Below are positions 51,804 to 61,375 of a stretch of 64,000 nucleotides of DNA, piece after piece. The notes under the pieces were generated by a model. The model did not search any database and was not told the origin of the DNA. It saw nothing but the letters and a program-made list of their open reading frames with translations. Location: NCBI RefSeq assembly GCF_012396125.1, contig NZ_JAAXOX010000002.1, positions 186,001 to 250,000 on the forward strand, given 5' to 3'. A program made the position numbers and the translations under genes. Within the stretch, counting starts at the first letter, position 1, and the number at the start of each line of letters is the position of its first letter. The DNA is from Cellulomonas denverensis. Its GTDB lineage: Bacteria; Actinomycetota; Actinomycetes; Actinomycetales; Cellulomonadaceae.

Positions 51804-54347
51804 ATGACGCAGACCCGACGGGTGGGCCTGACACCGGTGGGCAAGATCTCGGTGCCCGCGCCCGGTCCGGACCATCTGGCCCGGCCCCGGTGCACCGAGG
51901 CGATGGACCAGGCGGTCCGGGACCGGCGGCTGGTGCTGGTCGCCGCGCCGGCCGGGTATGGCAAGACCTCCCTGCTCGCCGAGTGGGCGACGGGCACCGG
52001 GTCGCCGGTGGCGTGGCTCTCGCTCGATCCGCTGGACGATTCGCCGGCCCGGCTGGTCCGGGTGCTGACCGACGCGGTGCTTGCCGCGCTGCCCGATGCG
52101 CCCGATGACCCGGTCCCGGCGACCGCGGGGCTGGCCCCCCGGGTCGACGCCCTGATCGGCCTGCTGGACGGGGCGGGGCGGCCGCCGGTGATCGTGCTGG
52201 ACGACGTGCACCACCTGTCGGCGCCCACCGGCCGGGCCGTGCTCACCCCGCTGATGCAGTACGCCCCGACCCGGTTCGTGCTCGCCGGGCGGCACGACGT
52301 CGCCATCCCGGTGCAGCGACTGCGGATCGCCGGGGAGCTGGCCGAGATCCGGATGGGCACCCTGGCCTTCACCCAGGACGAGGTGCACCGGCTCGGCCGG
52401 TCGCTGGGGTCGCCGCGGCACCCGGGCGGCGCACACGAGCTGTGGTCGCTGACCGGCGGGTGGCCGGTGGCGGTGCGAGTGGCGCTGGCCGCCGGAGTGC
52501 CGGACGGCGACGACCCGCTGGGGATGCGCGACCGGGACATCCCGCTCACCGACTACCTGGTCGAGCAGGTGGTCGGCCAGCTGCCGGACGACCTGGCGCG
52601 GTTCTTCCTGACCGCGAGCTTCGCCCCGGCCCTGGACACCGCGATGGCCGAGGCACTGCTGCCCGGCGGGGCCGGGCTGTTGGAGACCTGCTACCGGCGC
52701 GGCCTGTTCCTGGTCGCCACCGCCCAGGACGGCGGCGACCCGGCGTACCGCTGGCATTCGCTGGTCGCCGCGCACGCCCGGACCGTGCTCACCCGCCGGG
52801 ACCCGGGTGCCGCCCAGGCCGCGCACCGGGTGATCGCCGAGCATCTCGCCCGGTCCGACCCGGCGGGCGCGATCCAGCACGCCCTGGATGCCCGATCCCC
52901 GGCCCTGGCCGCGTCGGTGCTCGGCGAGCACTGGCCCGATCTGGTGGTGCGCGGGGAGGCCGATCTGATCCGCCGGCTGCGATCCGCCCTGCCCGCGCCG
53001 TTCCGGAACAGCCCGGACGTGCTGATCGCCCTGAGCGCGGCCGACGCCATCGGCGGGGAGCCCGGGCCCGGTGAACGCCGGCCGGCCACCGTGGTGGGCC
53101 TGGTGCAGACCTTCCTGGCCCGCTGCCGGCCCGGCCCGGAGGAGGCGATCCGGCGCGGCACGGCACTGCTGGCCGAACCCGACCTGGACGAGGGCACCCT
53201 CGCCCTGGGGCTGTACCTGCTGGCCCGGGCCGAGCTGCAACGACCCCTGGTGGGCGACGGCCCGGTGCACCGGGTGGCCCGGGCCGCCGAGCTGGCCGCC
53301 ACCCGGGGCTGGACCGCACTGGAGCTCGCCTGCCGGGCCGAGGAGGCGGTGGCCGCCGCCCAGCATGGCGACTACCTGACGGCCCGCCGCCGCGCCGCCG
53401 CGGTGATCGAGCAGGCCGAGGCGCACGGCTGGGCGGCCACCGGCATCGTCGCCGGCGCCCACCTGGCCGCCGGGATGGCGGACTACTGGCAGGACCGGTT
53501 GGACACCGCCGCAACCGAACTCACCGCCGCGCTCGACTCGGCCGGCCCGCTGCGGCGCGAGGTCGCCCTGCACGCCGCCGGGGTGCTGGCGGTGGTGGCG
53601 ATCGCCCAGGCCGACCCGGTGCTGCTGGACCGGGCGGTGGCGGCGCTGGCCGAGCAGCACCGCGACGACACCCGGCTGCCCGGTCACGCCGCGGCGCTGC
53701 GCGCGGTGGTCGAGGCGTTCCGGCTGGACTCCCAGCAGCGCCCGGCCGACGCGCTGGCCGTCGTCGAACCGTGGCTGGCCCGGATGGACCCCTCGCTGTA
53801 CGCCTGGCGCGGGGACGCGCTGCGCCGCACCGGCGACCTGCCGGGGGCGTGGCGCTCGCTGGACGAGGCTCGGCGTACCGCGCAGACCTGGCCCAGGCTG
53901 GTCCGGCACCGGATCGAGGTCGCCGTACAGGCCACCGAGGCGCTGCTGCACCGGGATCCCCAGGCCGCCCACCAGGCACTGGAGCGGGCGCTGTCCACCG
54001 CCGCGGAGCAGGACCTGATCCGCCCGCTGCGGGACCGCTCCGCCGACCTGCGGCCGCTGCTGTCCGCGCACCTGACCTGGGGCAGCGCGCACGAGGACAC
54101 CGTGACCCGGCTGCTGCTCGCCGACCAGGCGGACCCGGCGGTCCGGCCCTCGGCCTGGGAGCTGACCCCGCGCGAACGGGACGTGCTGGTCTGCCTGCGG
54201 TCCTCGCTGACCACGGAGGAGATCGCGGCGTCGATGTTCCTGTCGATCAACACGATCAAGACCCACATCCGCGCGATCTACCGCAAACTCGGGGTGAGCG
54301 GTCGCCGGGAGGCGGTGCGCTCCGGGGTGGAGCGCGGGCTGGTCTGA
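51804..54347 (+). CDS. MalT-type LuxR-family (LAL) transcriptional regulator
   Basis: An 847-aa regulator of the MalT layout: Walker A VAAPAGYGKTSLLAEWA near residue 55, AWLSLDPLDDSPARL and VIVLDDVHHLSAPTG (Walker B), FVLAGRHD, a winged-helix part (DDLARFFLTASFAPALDTAM), an Ala-rich TPR-like region, and a C-terminal LuxR helix-turn-helix (LTPRERDVLVCLRSSLTTEE, SINTIKTHIRAIYRKLGVSG). It probably activates genes after ligand and ATP binding. It differs strongly from the other large LuxR protein at 700-3261. ATG 51804 has GGGAGGGGG upstream. Confidence 0.9.
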   Translation: MTQTRRVGLTPVGKISVPAPGPDHLARPRCTEAMDQAVRDRRLVLVAAPAGYGKTSLLAEWATGTGSPVAWLSLDPLDDSPARLVRVLTDAVLAALPDAPDDPVPATAGLAPRVDALIGLLDGAGRPPVIVLDDVHHLSAPTGRAVLTPLMQYAPTRFVLAGRHDVAIPVQRLRIAGELAEIRMGTLAFTQDEVHRLGRSLGSPRHPGGAHELWSLTGGWPVAVRVALAAGVPDGDDPLGMRDRDIPLTDYLVEQVVGQLPDDLARFFLTASFAPALDTAMAEALLPGGAGLLETCYRRGLFLVATAQDGGDPAYRWHSLVAAHARTVLTRRDPGAAQAAHRVIAEHLARSDPAGAIQHALDARSPALAASVLGEHWPDLVVRGEADLIRRLRSALPAPFRNSPDVLIALSAADAIGGEPGPGERRPATVVGLVQTFLARCRPGPEEAIRRGTALLAEPDLDEGTLALGLYLLARAELQRPLVGDGPVHRVARAAELAATRGWTALELACRAEEAVAAAQHGDYLTARRRAAAVIEQAEAHGWAATGIVAGAHLAAGMADYWQDRLDTAATELTAALDSAGPLRREVALHAAGVLAVVAIAQADPVLLDRAVAALAEQHRDDTRLPGHAAALRAVVEAFRLDSQQRPADALAVVEPWLARMDPSLYAWRGDALRRTGDLPGAWRSLDEARRTAQTWPRLVRHRIEVAVQATEALLHRDPQAAHQALERALSTAAEQDLIRPLRDRSADLRPLLSAHLTWGSAHEDTVTRLLLADQADPAVRPSAWELTPRERDVLVCLRSSLTTEEIAASMFLSINTIKTHIRAIYRKLGVSGRREAVRSGVERGLV

Positions 54348-54356
54348 CCGCTCGGT

Positions 54357-55025
54357 TCAGAGCCCGGTGATCCCGTCGCCGAGCATCTTGGCCCCGATCA
54401 CCGCCAGCAGCACGGTCATGATCGCCGCGTTGTGCCGGACCATCCAGCCGCGCAGGTCGCCGAGCAGCGCCGCCGCCCGGTCACCGGTGGCCAGGTAGAT
54501 CACCAGCGGCGCCGCCACCCCGATCGAGGCGATCACCACGAACACCGCCAGCGCCACCACCCGGGCCGTGCCGTCGGTGGTCGCCGAGGCGATCGCCGCG
54601 GCGCCGGAGACCACCAGCAGCAGGTTCTTCGGGTTCACCGCGCCGAGCAGCACCGCCAGGCCCAGCGCCTTCACCGGGGTGAAGCCGTCCACCGCGCGCA
54701 TCCAGCCCGGCGTGGGCGGCTCCGCGTCCCCGCGAGGCCGGCCACGCCAGTTCTTCACGGCGAGCAGCAGGAGGAGGACGCCCAGGACCAGCTTCAGCCA
54801 GGCCGCCCAGGCCGGTGGCCCGTCGTCGTCGCCGGCCAGGCCGTCCGCGATCAGCAGCACCAGGGTGCCGAGCACCGCGATGCCGGCCACCCACCCGATC
54901 AGGAACGCGGCGGCATTGCTCCGCGCCCTCGGGGTGAGCAGCATCAGCACCACGGCCACGATCGGCATCGGGCTGATCAGGACGCCGACCGCCACCGGCA
55001 ACGACTGCCCGATCGCCTCGCCCAT
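54357..55025 (-). CDS. GAP-family (LysE-superfamily) membrane protein
   Basis: A 222-aa protein with six transmembrane helices. Key segments are LPVAVGVLISPMPIVAVVLM, FLIGWVAGIAVLGTL, VKALGLAVLLGAVNPKNLLL and IGVAAPLVIYLATG. This is the GAP/Sap group of LysE-type transporters, of which the mycobacterial Sap affects sulfolipid or glycopeptidolipid export. The substrate is unknown. Its stop lies 10 nt after the stop of the convergent LuxR gene. Confidence 0.85.
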   Translation of the reverse strand: MGEAIGQSLPVAVGVLISPMPIVAVVLMLLTPRARSNAAAFLIGWVAGIAVLGTLVLLIADGLAGDDDGPPAWAAWLKLVLGVLLLLLAVKNWRGRPRGDAEPPTPGWMRAVDGFTPVKALGLAVLLGAVNPKNLLLVVSGAAAIASATTDGTARVVALAVFVVIASIGVAAPLVIYLATGDRAAALLGDLRGWMVRHNAAIMTVLLAVIGAKMLGDGITGL

Positions 55026-55054
55026 CGGGTGTCCCCCTCCCGCGTGCTACCGGC

Positions 55055-55552
55055 TCAGTGGTTCTCGCTCAGCGCCTCGCGCAGCCGCTGCTCCTCCTCG
55101 GCGGACAGGTTGGTCTGGATCAGCTCCGCCTCGATCCCCTGCTCCCGCAGCGCGGGCAGCACCCGGTCCGGCACCGCGCCGGAGGTCAGCACGAACAGCG
55201 CCGACGTGCCCGGCGTGACCTTGCTGCGCACCGAGGCGATGAAGTCGTCGTCGATGCCGACATCGGTCAGGGCGCCCCCGAGCGCCCCCGCCGCCGCGCC
55301 GACCGCCGCACCGAGCAGCGGGATGAAGAACAGCATCCCGAACAGCAGGCCCCAGAACGTGCCGCCCAGTGCCCCGGCCGCGGTGAGGTTGTTGGCCTGC
55401 CGGGTCTTCGGCTTCTTCTTGCCCGGCTCCCAGGACACGGTCGCCGCGTCGTGCACCTGGATCAGCTCCTGCTTCTGCAACGCCTCCAGGGCGCTCTCCG
55501 CCCGGGTCGCGCCGTCCGGGGTGGTGAACTTCCACACGCTGAGAGTGGCCAC
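55055..55552 (-). CDS. DUF1269-family membrane-associated protein
   Basis: A 165-aa protein: a ferredoxin-like N-terminal part (LSVWKFTTPDGATRAESALE, ALQKQELIQVHDAATVSWEP), a hydrophobic Gly/Ala-rich hairpin (GTFWGLLFGMLFFIPLLGAA), and a C-terminal part with GTSALFVLTSGAVPDRVLPA. This matches DUF1269. The function is unknown. GTG 55552 has GGAGGA about 6 nt upstream. It lies 29 nt before the GAP gene on the same strand, so they may share a transcript. Confidence 0.85.
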   Translation of the reverse strand: MATLSVWKFTTPDGATRAESALEALQKQELIQVHDAATVSWEPGKKKPKTRQANNLTAAGALGGTFWGLLFGMLFFIPLLGAAVGAAAGALGGALTDVGIDDDFIASVRSKVTPGTSALFVLTSGAVPDRVLPALREQGIEAELIQTNLSAEEEQRLREALSENH

Positions 55553-55734
55553 GGCCGTCCTCCTCGGTTCGCTGTGCTGTGACCCCGCCAGCCTGACCGC
55601 CGGGCGCGCCACCGGCCTCACCCGCCGCGGATGAGCCTGCCCGGCCGATCCGGTTCACCCCCGGCGGGCGAGGACGTCACGGCCGCGCGCGGGGACGCTC
55701 ACCGGGAGACGACCCCACCAGGAGAGGACCCGTG

Positions 55735-57642
55735 ATGACCTACCAGCCCCAGGACGCGAGTCCGGCCACCCGCGCGGTGCTCGCCGCCGCCCGCGACCGC
55801 TACCCGTGGGACGACACCGCGGACTACACCGACGCCCTGCGCGGCAAGATCGCCGACATCCCCGGCGGGCGGGTGCCCACCGACGACGGCCACACCAGCC
55901 TGGACCTGGGCGACTTCGCCTTCCTCGGCGCGGACGGGGACCCGGCGCCGGACACCGTGGACGCCAGCCTGTGGCGGCAGTCCCAGCTGATGCGGCACGC
56001 CGGCCTGTTCCGGGTGACCGACCGGATCCACCAGGTCCGCAACACCGACATCGCCGACGTCACCTTCGTCGAGGGGGACGACGGGGTCATCGTGATCGAC
56101 TGCGCCGCCGCGGTGGAGGCCTCCCGGCAGGCGCTGGCCCTGTACCGCGAGCACGTCAGCGACAAGCCGGTGGTGGCGGTGATCTACACCCACACCCACG
56201 TCGACCACTACGGCGGGGTCAAGGGAATCGTCGACCCGGCGGACGTCGCCGCCGGCAGGGTGCCGATCATCGCCCCGGGCCGGATCGAGAGCTTCGACGC
56301 CCTGGCCATCGGGGAGAACGTGATCGCCGGGAACGCGATGTCCCGCCGCGGGCTGTACGCCTTCAACAGCCTGCTGGACCGCGGCCCGCGCCAGGGGGTG
56401 TCCGCCGGGATCGGGATCGCCACCTCCGGCCCGGCGACGGTGTCCTACCTGTCCCCCACCGACTCGATCACCGCCACCGGGCAGAGCCGGCGGATCGCCG
56501 GGCTGACCTTCGAGTTCCTGTATGCCCCGGACACCGAGGCGCCGGAGGAGATGCACATCTGGATCCCGGAACTCAAGGCCCTGACCTGCGCGGAGAACGC
56601 CAACCACTCGCTGCACAACATCCAGACCCTGCGCGGCGCCCGGACCCGGGACGCCCGCAACTTCGCCCGGTACCTGGACGAGACCCTGGTCCGCTGGGGC
56701 GATCAGGTCGAGGTGCACTTCGGTCCGCACACCTGGCCGGTGTGGGGCAACGCCGCGGTGGTCGACTTCCTGGAGTCGCAGCGGGACACCTACCAGTACC
56801 TGCACGACCAGGCGCTGCGGCTGGCCAACAAGGGCTACACCCCGCTGGAGGCGGCCGAGGTGATCGAGCTGCCGCCCTCGCTCGGCCGGCGCTGGTTCAA
56901 CCGCGGCTACCACGGCACCGTGCACCACGACGTGCGGGCGGTGTTCACCAAGGAACTCGGGATGTGGGACGGCGACCCGGTGTCGCTGCACCCGCACCCG
57001 CCGGTGGAGTCGGCCACCCGCTGGGTGCGGGCCTTCGGCGCCGACGCGCTGGTCGCCGAGGGCCGCCGCGCGATCGAGGCCGGCGACTACCGGTGGGCGG
57101 TCGAGGTGCTGCACACCGTGGTCTTCGCCGACCCGGACCACACCGAGGCCCGGCAGTTGCAGGCCGACGCCTACGAGCAGATGGGCTACCAGGCCGAGGG
57201 CCCGCAGTGGCGCGGGATCTTCCTCACCGCCGCCCGGGAACTGCGCGAGGGGATCATCCCGGCCCGGTTCGCCACCGCCAGCCCGGACTCCATCGCCGCG
57301 ATGCCGGTGAGCATCCTGTTCGACTTCGCCGCCGTGCACCTGATCGGCGACCGCGCGGCCGATCTGGACCTGCGCTTCGACGTGGAGTTCACCGATCTGG
57401 GCACCACTTGGACCTGCTGGATCGGCAACGGGGTGCTGCACGCCCGGGAGGGTGGCACCGGCGCGCCGCTGACCATCCGCGGGCCGAAGCCGGCGCTCGC
57501 GGCCGTGCTCACCGCGCCCGAGCACACCGCCGCCCTGGTCCAAGCCGGGCAGATGGTGCTGGACGGCGACCGCGGGGTCCTGGACGCCTACCACGCGGTG
57601 GTGGACAGCTTCGACCCGGACTTCCCGATCGTGACGCCCTAG
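55735..57642 (+). CDS. Alkyl/aryl sulfatase, SdsA/BDS1-type metallo-beta-lactamase
   Basis: A 635-aa cytoplasmic enzyme with the zinc motif YTHTHVDHYGGV, the second metal-binding segment HIWIPELKALTCAENANHSL, a dimerisation region and a C-terminal SCP2-like domain (residues about 520-635, ending VVDSFDPDFPIVTP). This is the SdsA1/YjcS architecture, which hydrolyses primary alkyl sulfates such as dodecyl sulfate with inversion. There is no signal peptide, unlike SdsA1, so action on imported sulfate esters is likely. ATG 55735 has AGGAGAGG 7 nt upstream; GTG 55732 is adjacent. Its stop overlaps the stop of the convergent lacI-family gene. Confidence 0.93.
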   Translation: MTYQPQDASPATRAVLAAARDRYPWDDTADYTDALRGKIADIPGGRVPTDDGHTSLDLGDFAFLGADGDPAPDTVDASLWRQSQLMRHAGLFRVTDRIHQVRNTDIADVTFVEGDDGVIVIDCAAAVEASRQALALYREHVSDKPVVAVIYTHTHVDHYGGVKGIVDPADVAAGRVPIIAPGRIESFDALAIGENVIAGNAMSRRGLYAFNSLLDRGPRQGVSAGIGIATSGPATVSYLSPTDSITATGQSRRIAGLTFEFLYAPDTEAPEEMHIWIPELKALTCAENANHSLHNIQTLRGARTRDARNFARYLDETLVRWGDQVEVHFGPHTWPVWGNAAVVDFLESQRDTYQYLHDQALRLANKGYTPLEAAEVIELPPSLGRRWFNRGYHGTVHHDVRAVFTKELGMWDGDPVSLHPHPPVESATRWVRAFGADALVAEGRRAIEAGDYRWAVEVLHTVVFADPDHTEARQLQADAYEQMGYQAEGPQWRGIFLTAARELREGIIPARFATASPDSIAAMPVSILFDFAAVHLIGDRAADLDLRFDVEFTDLGTTWTCWIGNGVLHAREGGTGAPLTIRGPKPALAAVLTAPEHTAALVQAGQMVLDGDRGVLDAYHAVVDSFDPDFPIVTP

Positions 57643-58652
57643 CTGGTGCCGCGCTCCACCAGCGTGGTGGGCAGGGTGATCCGGGCTGGTTCGGCGCCCT
57701 CGACCACCTCCAGCAGCAGGCGGACCATCTCGGTCGCGATGCGTTCGAGTGGTTGGCGGATGGTGGTCAGGGGTGGGTCGAGGGTGGCGGCCAGCCCGGA
57801 GTCGTCGAACCCGCCGACCGCGACGTCCCCGGGCACGGTGCGTCCGGCCTCACGCAGGGCGACCAGGGCCCCGGCGGCCATCAGGTCCGAGGCCACGAAC
57901 ACCGCGTCCAGCTCCGGGCGGCGGTCCAGCAGGGCGGCCATCGCGCGCTGACCGCCGGCGCGGGTGTAGTCGCCGTGTTCGACCAGCGACTGGTCGAAGT
58001 CGGGGCCCAGGGCGTCGCGGTAGCCGGCCAGTCGGCGTAGACCGCCGGGGGTGTCCTGCGGCCCGGTGATGGTCGCGATCTGTCGCCGGCCGCGGGCGCG
58101 CAGGTGCTCGGTCATGGTGCGGGCCCCGCCGTGGTCGTCGGCGCACACCCAGCCGATCCGGTCCTCGAAGCCGAGGGGCTCACCACAGGCAATGGTGGGC
58201 ACGCCCTGGCGCAGCAGGTCGCCAACCACGGGGTTGTCGCGGTGGGAGGAGATCAGCAGCACCCCGTCGACGTGTCCGGCCGCGACGTAGTCGGTGATCC
58301 GGCGGCGCTCGGCCGGGGCGCCGGCGACCATCAGCAGCAGCGGCATCTCCCGGGCCGACAGCGCCTCGGCGGCGGCGCGCAGCAGGATGGAGAACGTCGG
58401 GTCCTCGAACAGCAGGTGCTGGGGTTCGGTCAGCAGGAACGCCACCGAGTTCGACCGGCCGGTGACCAGACTGCGCGCGTGCTGGTTGGCCGAGTACCCG
58501 GTGGTCCGGATCGCCTCGCGCACCGCCTGCTCGGCCTCCGGGGACACCCAGTGCCCGCCATTGAGCACCCGGGACACCGTCCCCCGCGACACCCCCGCCA
58601 CCGCAGCGACATCACGGATGGTCGGGCGACGGCGACCGGTCGAGGACTCCAC
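57639..58652 (-). CDS. LacI-family transcriptional regulator (probable galactan locus repressor)
   Basis: A 337-aa LacI/GalR protein: RRPTIRDVAAVAGVSRGTVS (helix-turn-helix), RVLNGGHWVSPEAEQAVREA, then a sugar-binding core (SNSVAFLLTEPQH, GHVDGVLLISSHRDN, ADDHGGARTMTEHL, AVFVASDLMAAGALVAL, VAVGGFDDSGLAA). Its place right after the GH53 galactanase and sugar-permease genes makes it the likely local repressor, with galactose or galacto-oligosaccharide as inducer; that is inferred. GTG 58652 has AAGGTCGGGG upstream. It shares a 4-bp overlap with the sulfatase end. Confidence 0.92.
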   Translation of the reverse strand: MESSTGRRRPTIRDVAAVAGVSRGTVSRVLNGGHWVSPEAEQAVREAIRTTGYSANQHARSLVTGRSNSVAFLLTEPQHLLFEDPTFSILLRAAAEALSAREMPLLLMVAGAPAERRRITDYVAAGHVDGVLLISSHRDNPVVGDLLRQGVPTIACGEPLGFEDRIGWVCADDHGGARTMTEHLRARGRRQIATITGPQDTPGGLRRLAGYRDALGPDFDQSLVEHGDYTRAGGQRAMAALLDRRPELDAVFVASDLMAAGALVALREAGRTVPGDVAVGGFDDSGLAATLDPPLTTIRQPLERIATEMVRLLLEVVEGAEPARITLPTTLVERGTS

Positions 58653-58678
58653 GGCCCCGACCTTACGGCCAGCGGTCA

Positions 58679-58738
58679 CCGAGGGCGCAGTTCCGGTCGC
58701 CGGGATCGCTCCCGGACCACCGTGAACTGCGCCCTCGG
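58679..58738. repeat. Palindrome family 3 (60 bp) between galactanase and lacI genes
   Basis: CCGAGGGCGCAGTT (58679-58692) and its exact complement AACTGCGCCCTCGG (58725-58738) form a 14-bp stem around 32 bases that carry a second short inverted repeat (CCGG/CCGG). It lies 14 nt after the galactanase stop. It may reduce read-through into the lacI gene, but its size matches the repeat elements at 16.6-17.0 and 27.8-28.9 kb. Confidence 0.88.
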
Positions 58739-58752
58739 CGGAGGGCAGCCCG

Positions 58753-61356
58753 TCAGGCACGCAGCCTGCGACGCAGCAACACGGCCGTGGCACCCGCGGC
58801 GAGCAGCACGGCGATCACGGCGAGCAGCGGCCCGGGGCGGGCGCCGGTGACGGCCAGCCCACCCGGGTCGAGCACGGTGATCGGCGCCTGGGCCAGCAGG
58901 GTCCCGCTGGCGTCCCGGACCTGCACGTGGTGCTGCCCCGGGTCGAGGGCGGGCACGGTCACGGTGACCACCCCGGCCCCGTCCACCAGGCCGACGCTCG
59001 CCAGGCGCTGGTACACCGACGCGATCCCGACCTCCGCCTCGGTCCCGGGCACCCCGGCCAGGGTCACGGTCACCCGGTCACCGGGCCGCACGGTACCGGC
59101 GGACAGCATGACGGTGGCGGCGGTGTCCCCCAGGTCCGGACCCGGCTCCGGTTCGGGCTCCGGGTCGGGCTCCGGCGAAGGCTCCGGCGTGACCGGGACC
59201 AGCCCGCCCAGCGCTCCGGTCAACTGGGCGACCGCCCCGTCCACCGCGGCCTGGCCCGGCGCGGGGGCGGCCAGCACGAACCGCGCCCGCTCGGCCGCGG
59301 CGTCCAGCGCCGCCAGCGACTCGGGCGTGTACCCGGCGCGTTGCACCGCCTCGGCCCGGTCCAGCAGGGCCTGCAGCGGCGCGGTGTCCCCGGCGACCGT
59401 GGTGGGCACCGCGACCAGCTCGATCTCGTCCAGCGTGCCCCAGGCTCCGGCACTGAGCTGGAAGGAGGCCGAGACCACCACCACCCCGTCGGCGGCCACG
59501 GTCAGCGGTTCGGTCTGCGGGTGCTGCCAGTTGGCGTAGCCGCTGAGCCGGAAGTCCGCCGACACCGAGGAGATCCCGGAGCTGGCCGTGATCCGGGTGA
59601 CGTCGCCGGGACCCGAGTCGCCGCCCTGCACCCGGGCGGACAGCCGGTACTGGCCGGCGGGCACTCCGGTGACGGTCTGCTCGACGGTGAAGGTGTAGGC
59701 GGTGGCCGACCAGAAGTGCGTCGAGCGGCTACCCGCGTAGGGGTCGTCGGTGGCGCTGATCGTGTACCCGGTGCCGGTGCCGGTCCACGGCGCGACCCCG
59801 TCCTCGAATCCGGGGTTGACCACCAGGTTGCGGCCCTCGCCGGCATCGGCCAGCACGGTCACGGTGGCGGTGGTGGCGTGCCCGCCGGAGGTCACCCCGG
59901 ACACCCGGTAGGTCCCGGCGCCCTGGATCCAGGCGGTGTCGCCCTGCCAGGTGACCGGCTGGTCCTCGGTGGTGCCGTCGTTGTAGCTGACCCGCACGGT
60001 GGCGGGCAGCGTGATCGGGTCGCCGTCCACCACGGTCAGGGTGGGGTTGGCCACCGCATCGACCTGGCGCGGGGCGACCGAGCCGGTGACCGCGTACTGG
60101 TAGACCCGCAGGGACTCCAGCGGGGTGCCGTAGTGGGCGAACAGCGCCTGGTTGTCCCAGCCGGAGCCGCCGTAGTCGTCCGCCGGCACCCCGCCCAGCT
60201 CACCGTCCGGGTCGTAGAACTCCTGCGCCGCCGGGCTGGCCCAGCCGGAGCCGTCCCGGTCCCACAGCACCCGGTTGGCCTCCACCTGGTCCGCCGGGCC
60301 GACCGGCAGCCAGGCCGGCTCCCAGTAGAACGTGCCCAGCCCGCGTCCGCCGGAGACATTCGCCACCGCCTGCATCACGTCCCGGACCGCCAGCGCCTGG
60401 CCCTGGACGGTCGCCGGGTACTGGGTCGGCTCGGTGCTGATCACGTTCGGGTACCCGTCGCCGTCCTCCAGGGTGTACGCCCAGGAGGTCTCGGCCACCG
60501 CCACGTCCTTGTCGTAGGTGGTCGCGACCTGGTCCAGCACCGCGGTGAGGTTCTCCGGGGTGCCGTGCCAGAACGGGTAGTAGCTGGACAGGAAGACGTC
60601 GTAGTCCACCCCGCCGTCCTCCAGCGCCTGCGCGGCCGCGGCGTACTGGCCGGAGCGTTCCGGGTTGGTGAAGTGCACCGCGACCTTGACCTGGCTGCCC
60701 AGCGTCTCGCGGACCGCGGTGGACCCGGCCTGGAACAGCTGCACGGTGTTCGCCCAGCCGGTGGTCCCGGCGATCTCCCCGCCGGTGGTCTCGTTGCCGA
60801 TCTGCACCATGCCGACATCCACCCCGGCGTCCGCCATCGACTGCAGGGTGTCGGCGGTGTAGTCGTGCAGCGCGGTGATCCGGCCCGCCAGGTCCAGCCC
60901 GCGCCACGCCTTCGGCGCCTGCTGCTGGCCCGGGTGTGCCCAGAAGTCGGAGTAGTGGAAGTCCACCAGCACCCGCAGGCCCGCCGCGGTCGCCCGGCGG
61001 CCGATCTCCACCGCACGCTCCGCGTCGACGTTGCCGCCGCCGTAGCCCTGGCCGCCCGCGGTGAACGGGTCGTTCCAGACCCGGATCCGGGCCCAGTTCA
61101 CCCCGTGGTCGGCCAGCACCTCGAACAGGTCGGCGGGCCGGCCGTCGTCATCGCGGAACACCACCCCGGAGTCCTCCAGGGACAGCACGGTGGACACGTC
61201 CACTCCGTTGATCCAGTCGGCGCCCATCCCCTCGACCCGGGGCACGGTGATCCCGGCCTGCACCGGGCCGTCGGCCGCCTGTGCCGTCATGGTGGTCCCC
61301 CCGAGCGCCAGCGCCGCCGCCAGTGCGCCGGCCATCAGTCGTGACCTCGTCGTCAT
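58753..61356 (-). CDS. Cell-wall-anchored arabinogalactan endo-beta-1,4-galactanase (GH53)
   Basis: An 867-aa modular enzyme. Residues 1-27: signal peptide ending in AQA. About 35-400: GH53 catalytic domain with MGADWINGVDVSTVLSLEDS, RIRVWNDPF, the acid/base Glu in VQIGNETTGG and the nucleophile Glu in VAVAETSWAYT. About 430-510: bacterial Ig-like domain (TVRVSYNDGTTEDQPVTWQG). About 515-650: carbohydrate-binding-like module. About 660-720: helical FIVAR-like region. Then a Pro/Glu linker (EPDPEPEPEPGPD), a beta-sandwich, and LAVTGA followed by a membrane helix and RRRLRA. LAVTGA fits the LAxTG signal of class E sortases. It cuts beta-1,4-galactan (pectin side chains) at the cell surface. It starts 19 nt after the MalG-type permease. 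Confidence 0.93.
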   Translation of the reverse strand: MTTRSRLMAGALAAALALGGTTMTAQAADGPVQAGITVPRVEGMGADWINGVDVSTVLSLEDSGVVFRDDDGRPADLFEVLADHGVNWARIRVWNDPFTAGGQGYGGGNVDAERAVEIGRRATAAGLRVLVDFHYSDFWAHPGQQQAPKAWRGLDLAGRITALHDYTADTLQSMADAGVDVGMVQIGNETTGGEIAGTTGWANTVQLFQAGSTAVRETLGSQVKVAVHFTNPERSGQYAAAAQALEDGGVDYDVFLSSYYPFWHGTPENLTAVLDQVATTYDKDVAVAETSWAYTLEDGDGYPNVISTEPTQYPATVQGQALAVRDVMQAVANVSGGRGLGTFYWEPAWLPVGPADQVEANRVLWDRDGSGWASPAAQEFYDPDGELGGVPADDYGGSGWDNQALFAHYGTPLESLRVYQYAVTGSVAPRQVDAVANPTLTVVDGDPITLPATVRVSYNDGTTEDQPVTWQGDTAWIQGAGTYRVSGVTSGGHATTATVTVLADAGEGRNLVVNPGFEDGVAPWTGTGTGYTISATDDPYAGSRSTHFWSATAYTFTVEQTVTGVPAGQYRLSARVQGGDSGPGDVTRITASSGISSVSADFRLSGYANWQHPQTEPLTVAADGVVVVSASFQLSAGAWGTLDEIELVAVPTTVAGDTAPLQALLDRAEAVQRAGYTPESLAALDAAAERARFVLAAPAPGQAAVDGAVAQLTGALGGLVPVTPEPSPEPDPEPEPEPGPDLGDTAATVMLSAGTVRPGDRVTVTLAGVPGTEAEVGIASVYQRLASVGLVDGAGVVTVTVPALDPGQHHVQVRDASGTLLAQAPITVLDPGGLAVTGARPGPLLAVIAVLLAAGATAVLLRRRLRA

Positions 61357-61375
61357 CGACCTTCCCTTCCGTGTG

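Noticed and set aside
57639..57642. Overlapping stop codons of the sulfatase and LacI-family genes as a regulatory device.
   Set aside because: A CTAG shared between two convergent TAG stops is a simple outcome of compact gene packing.
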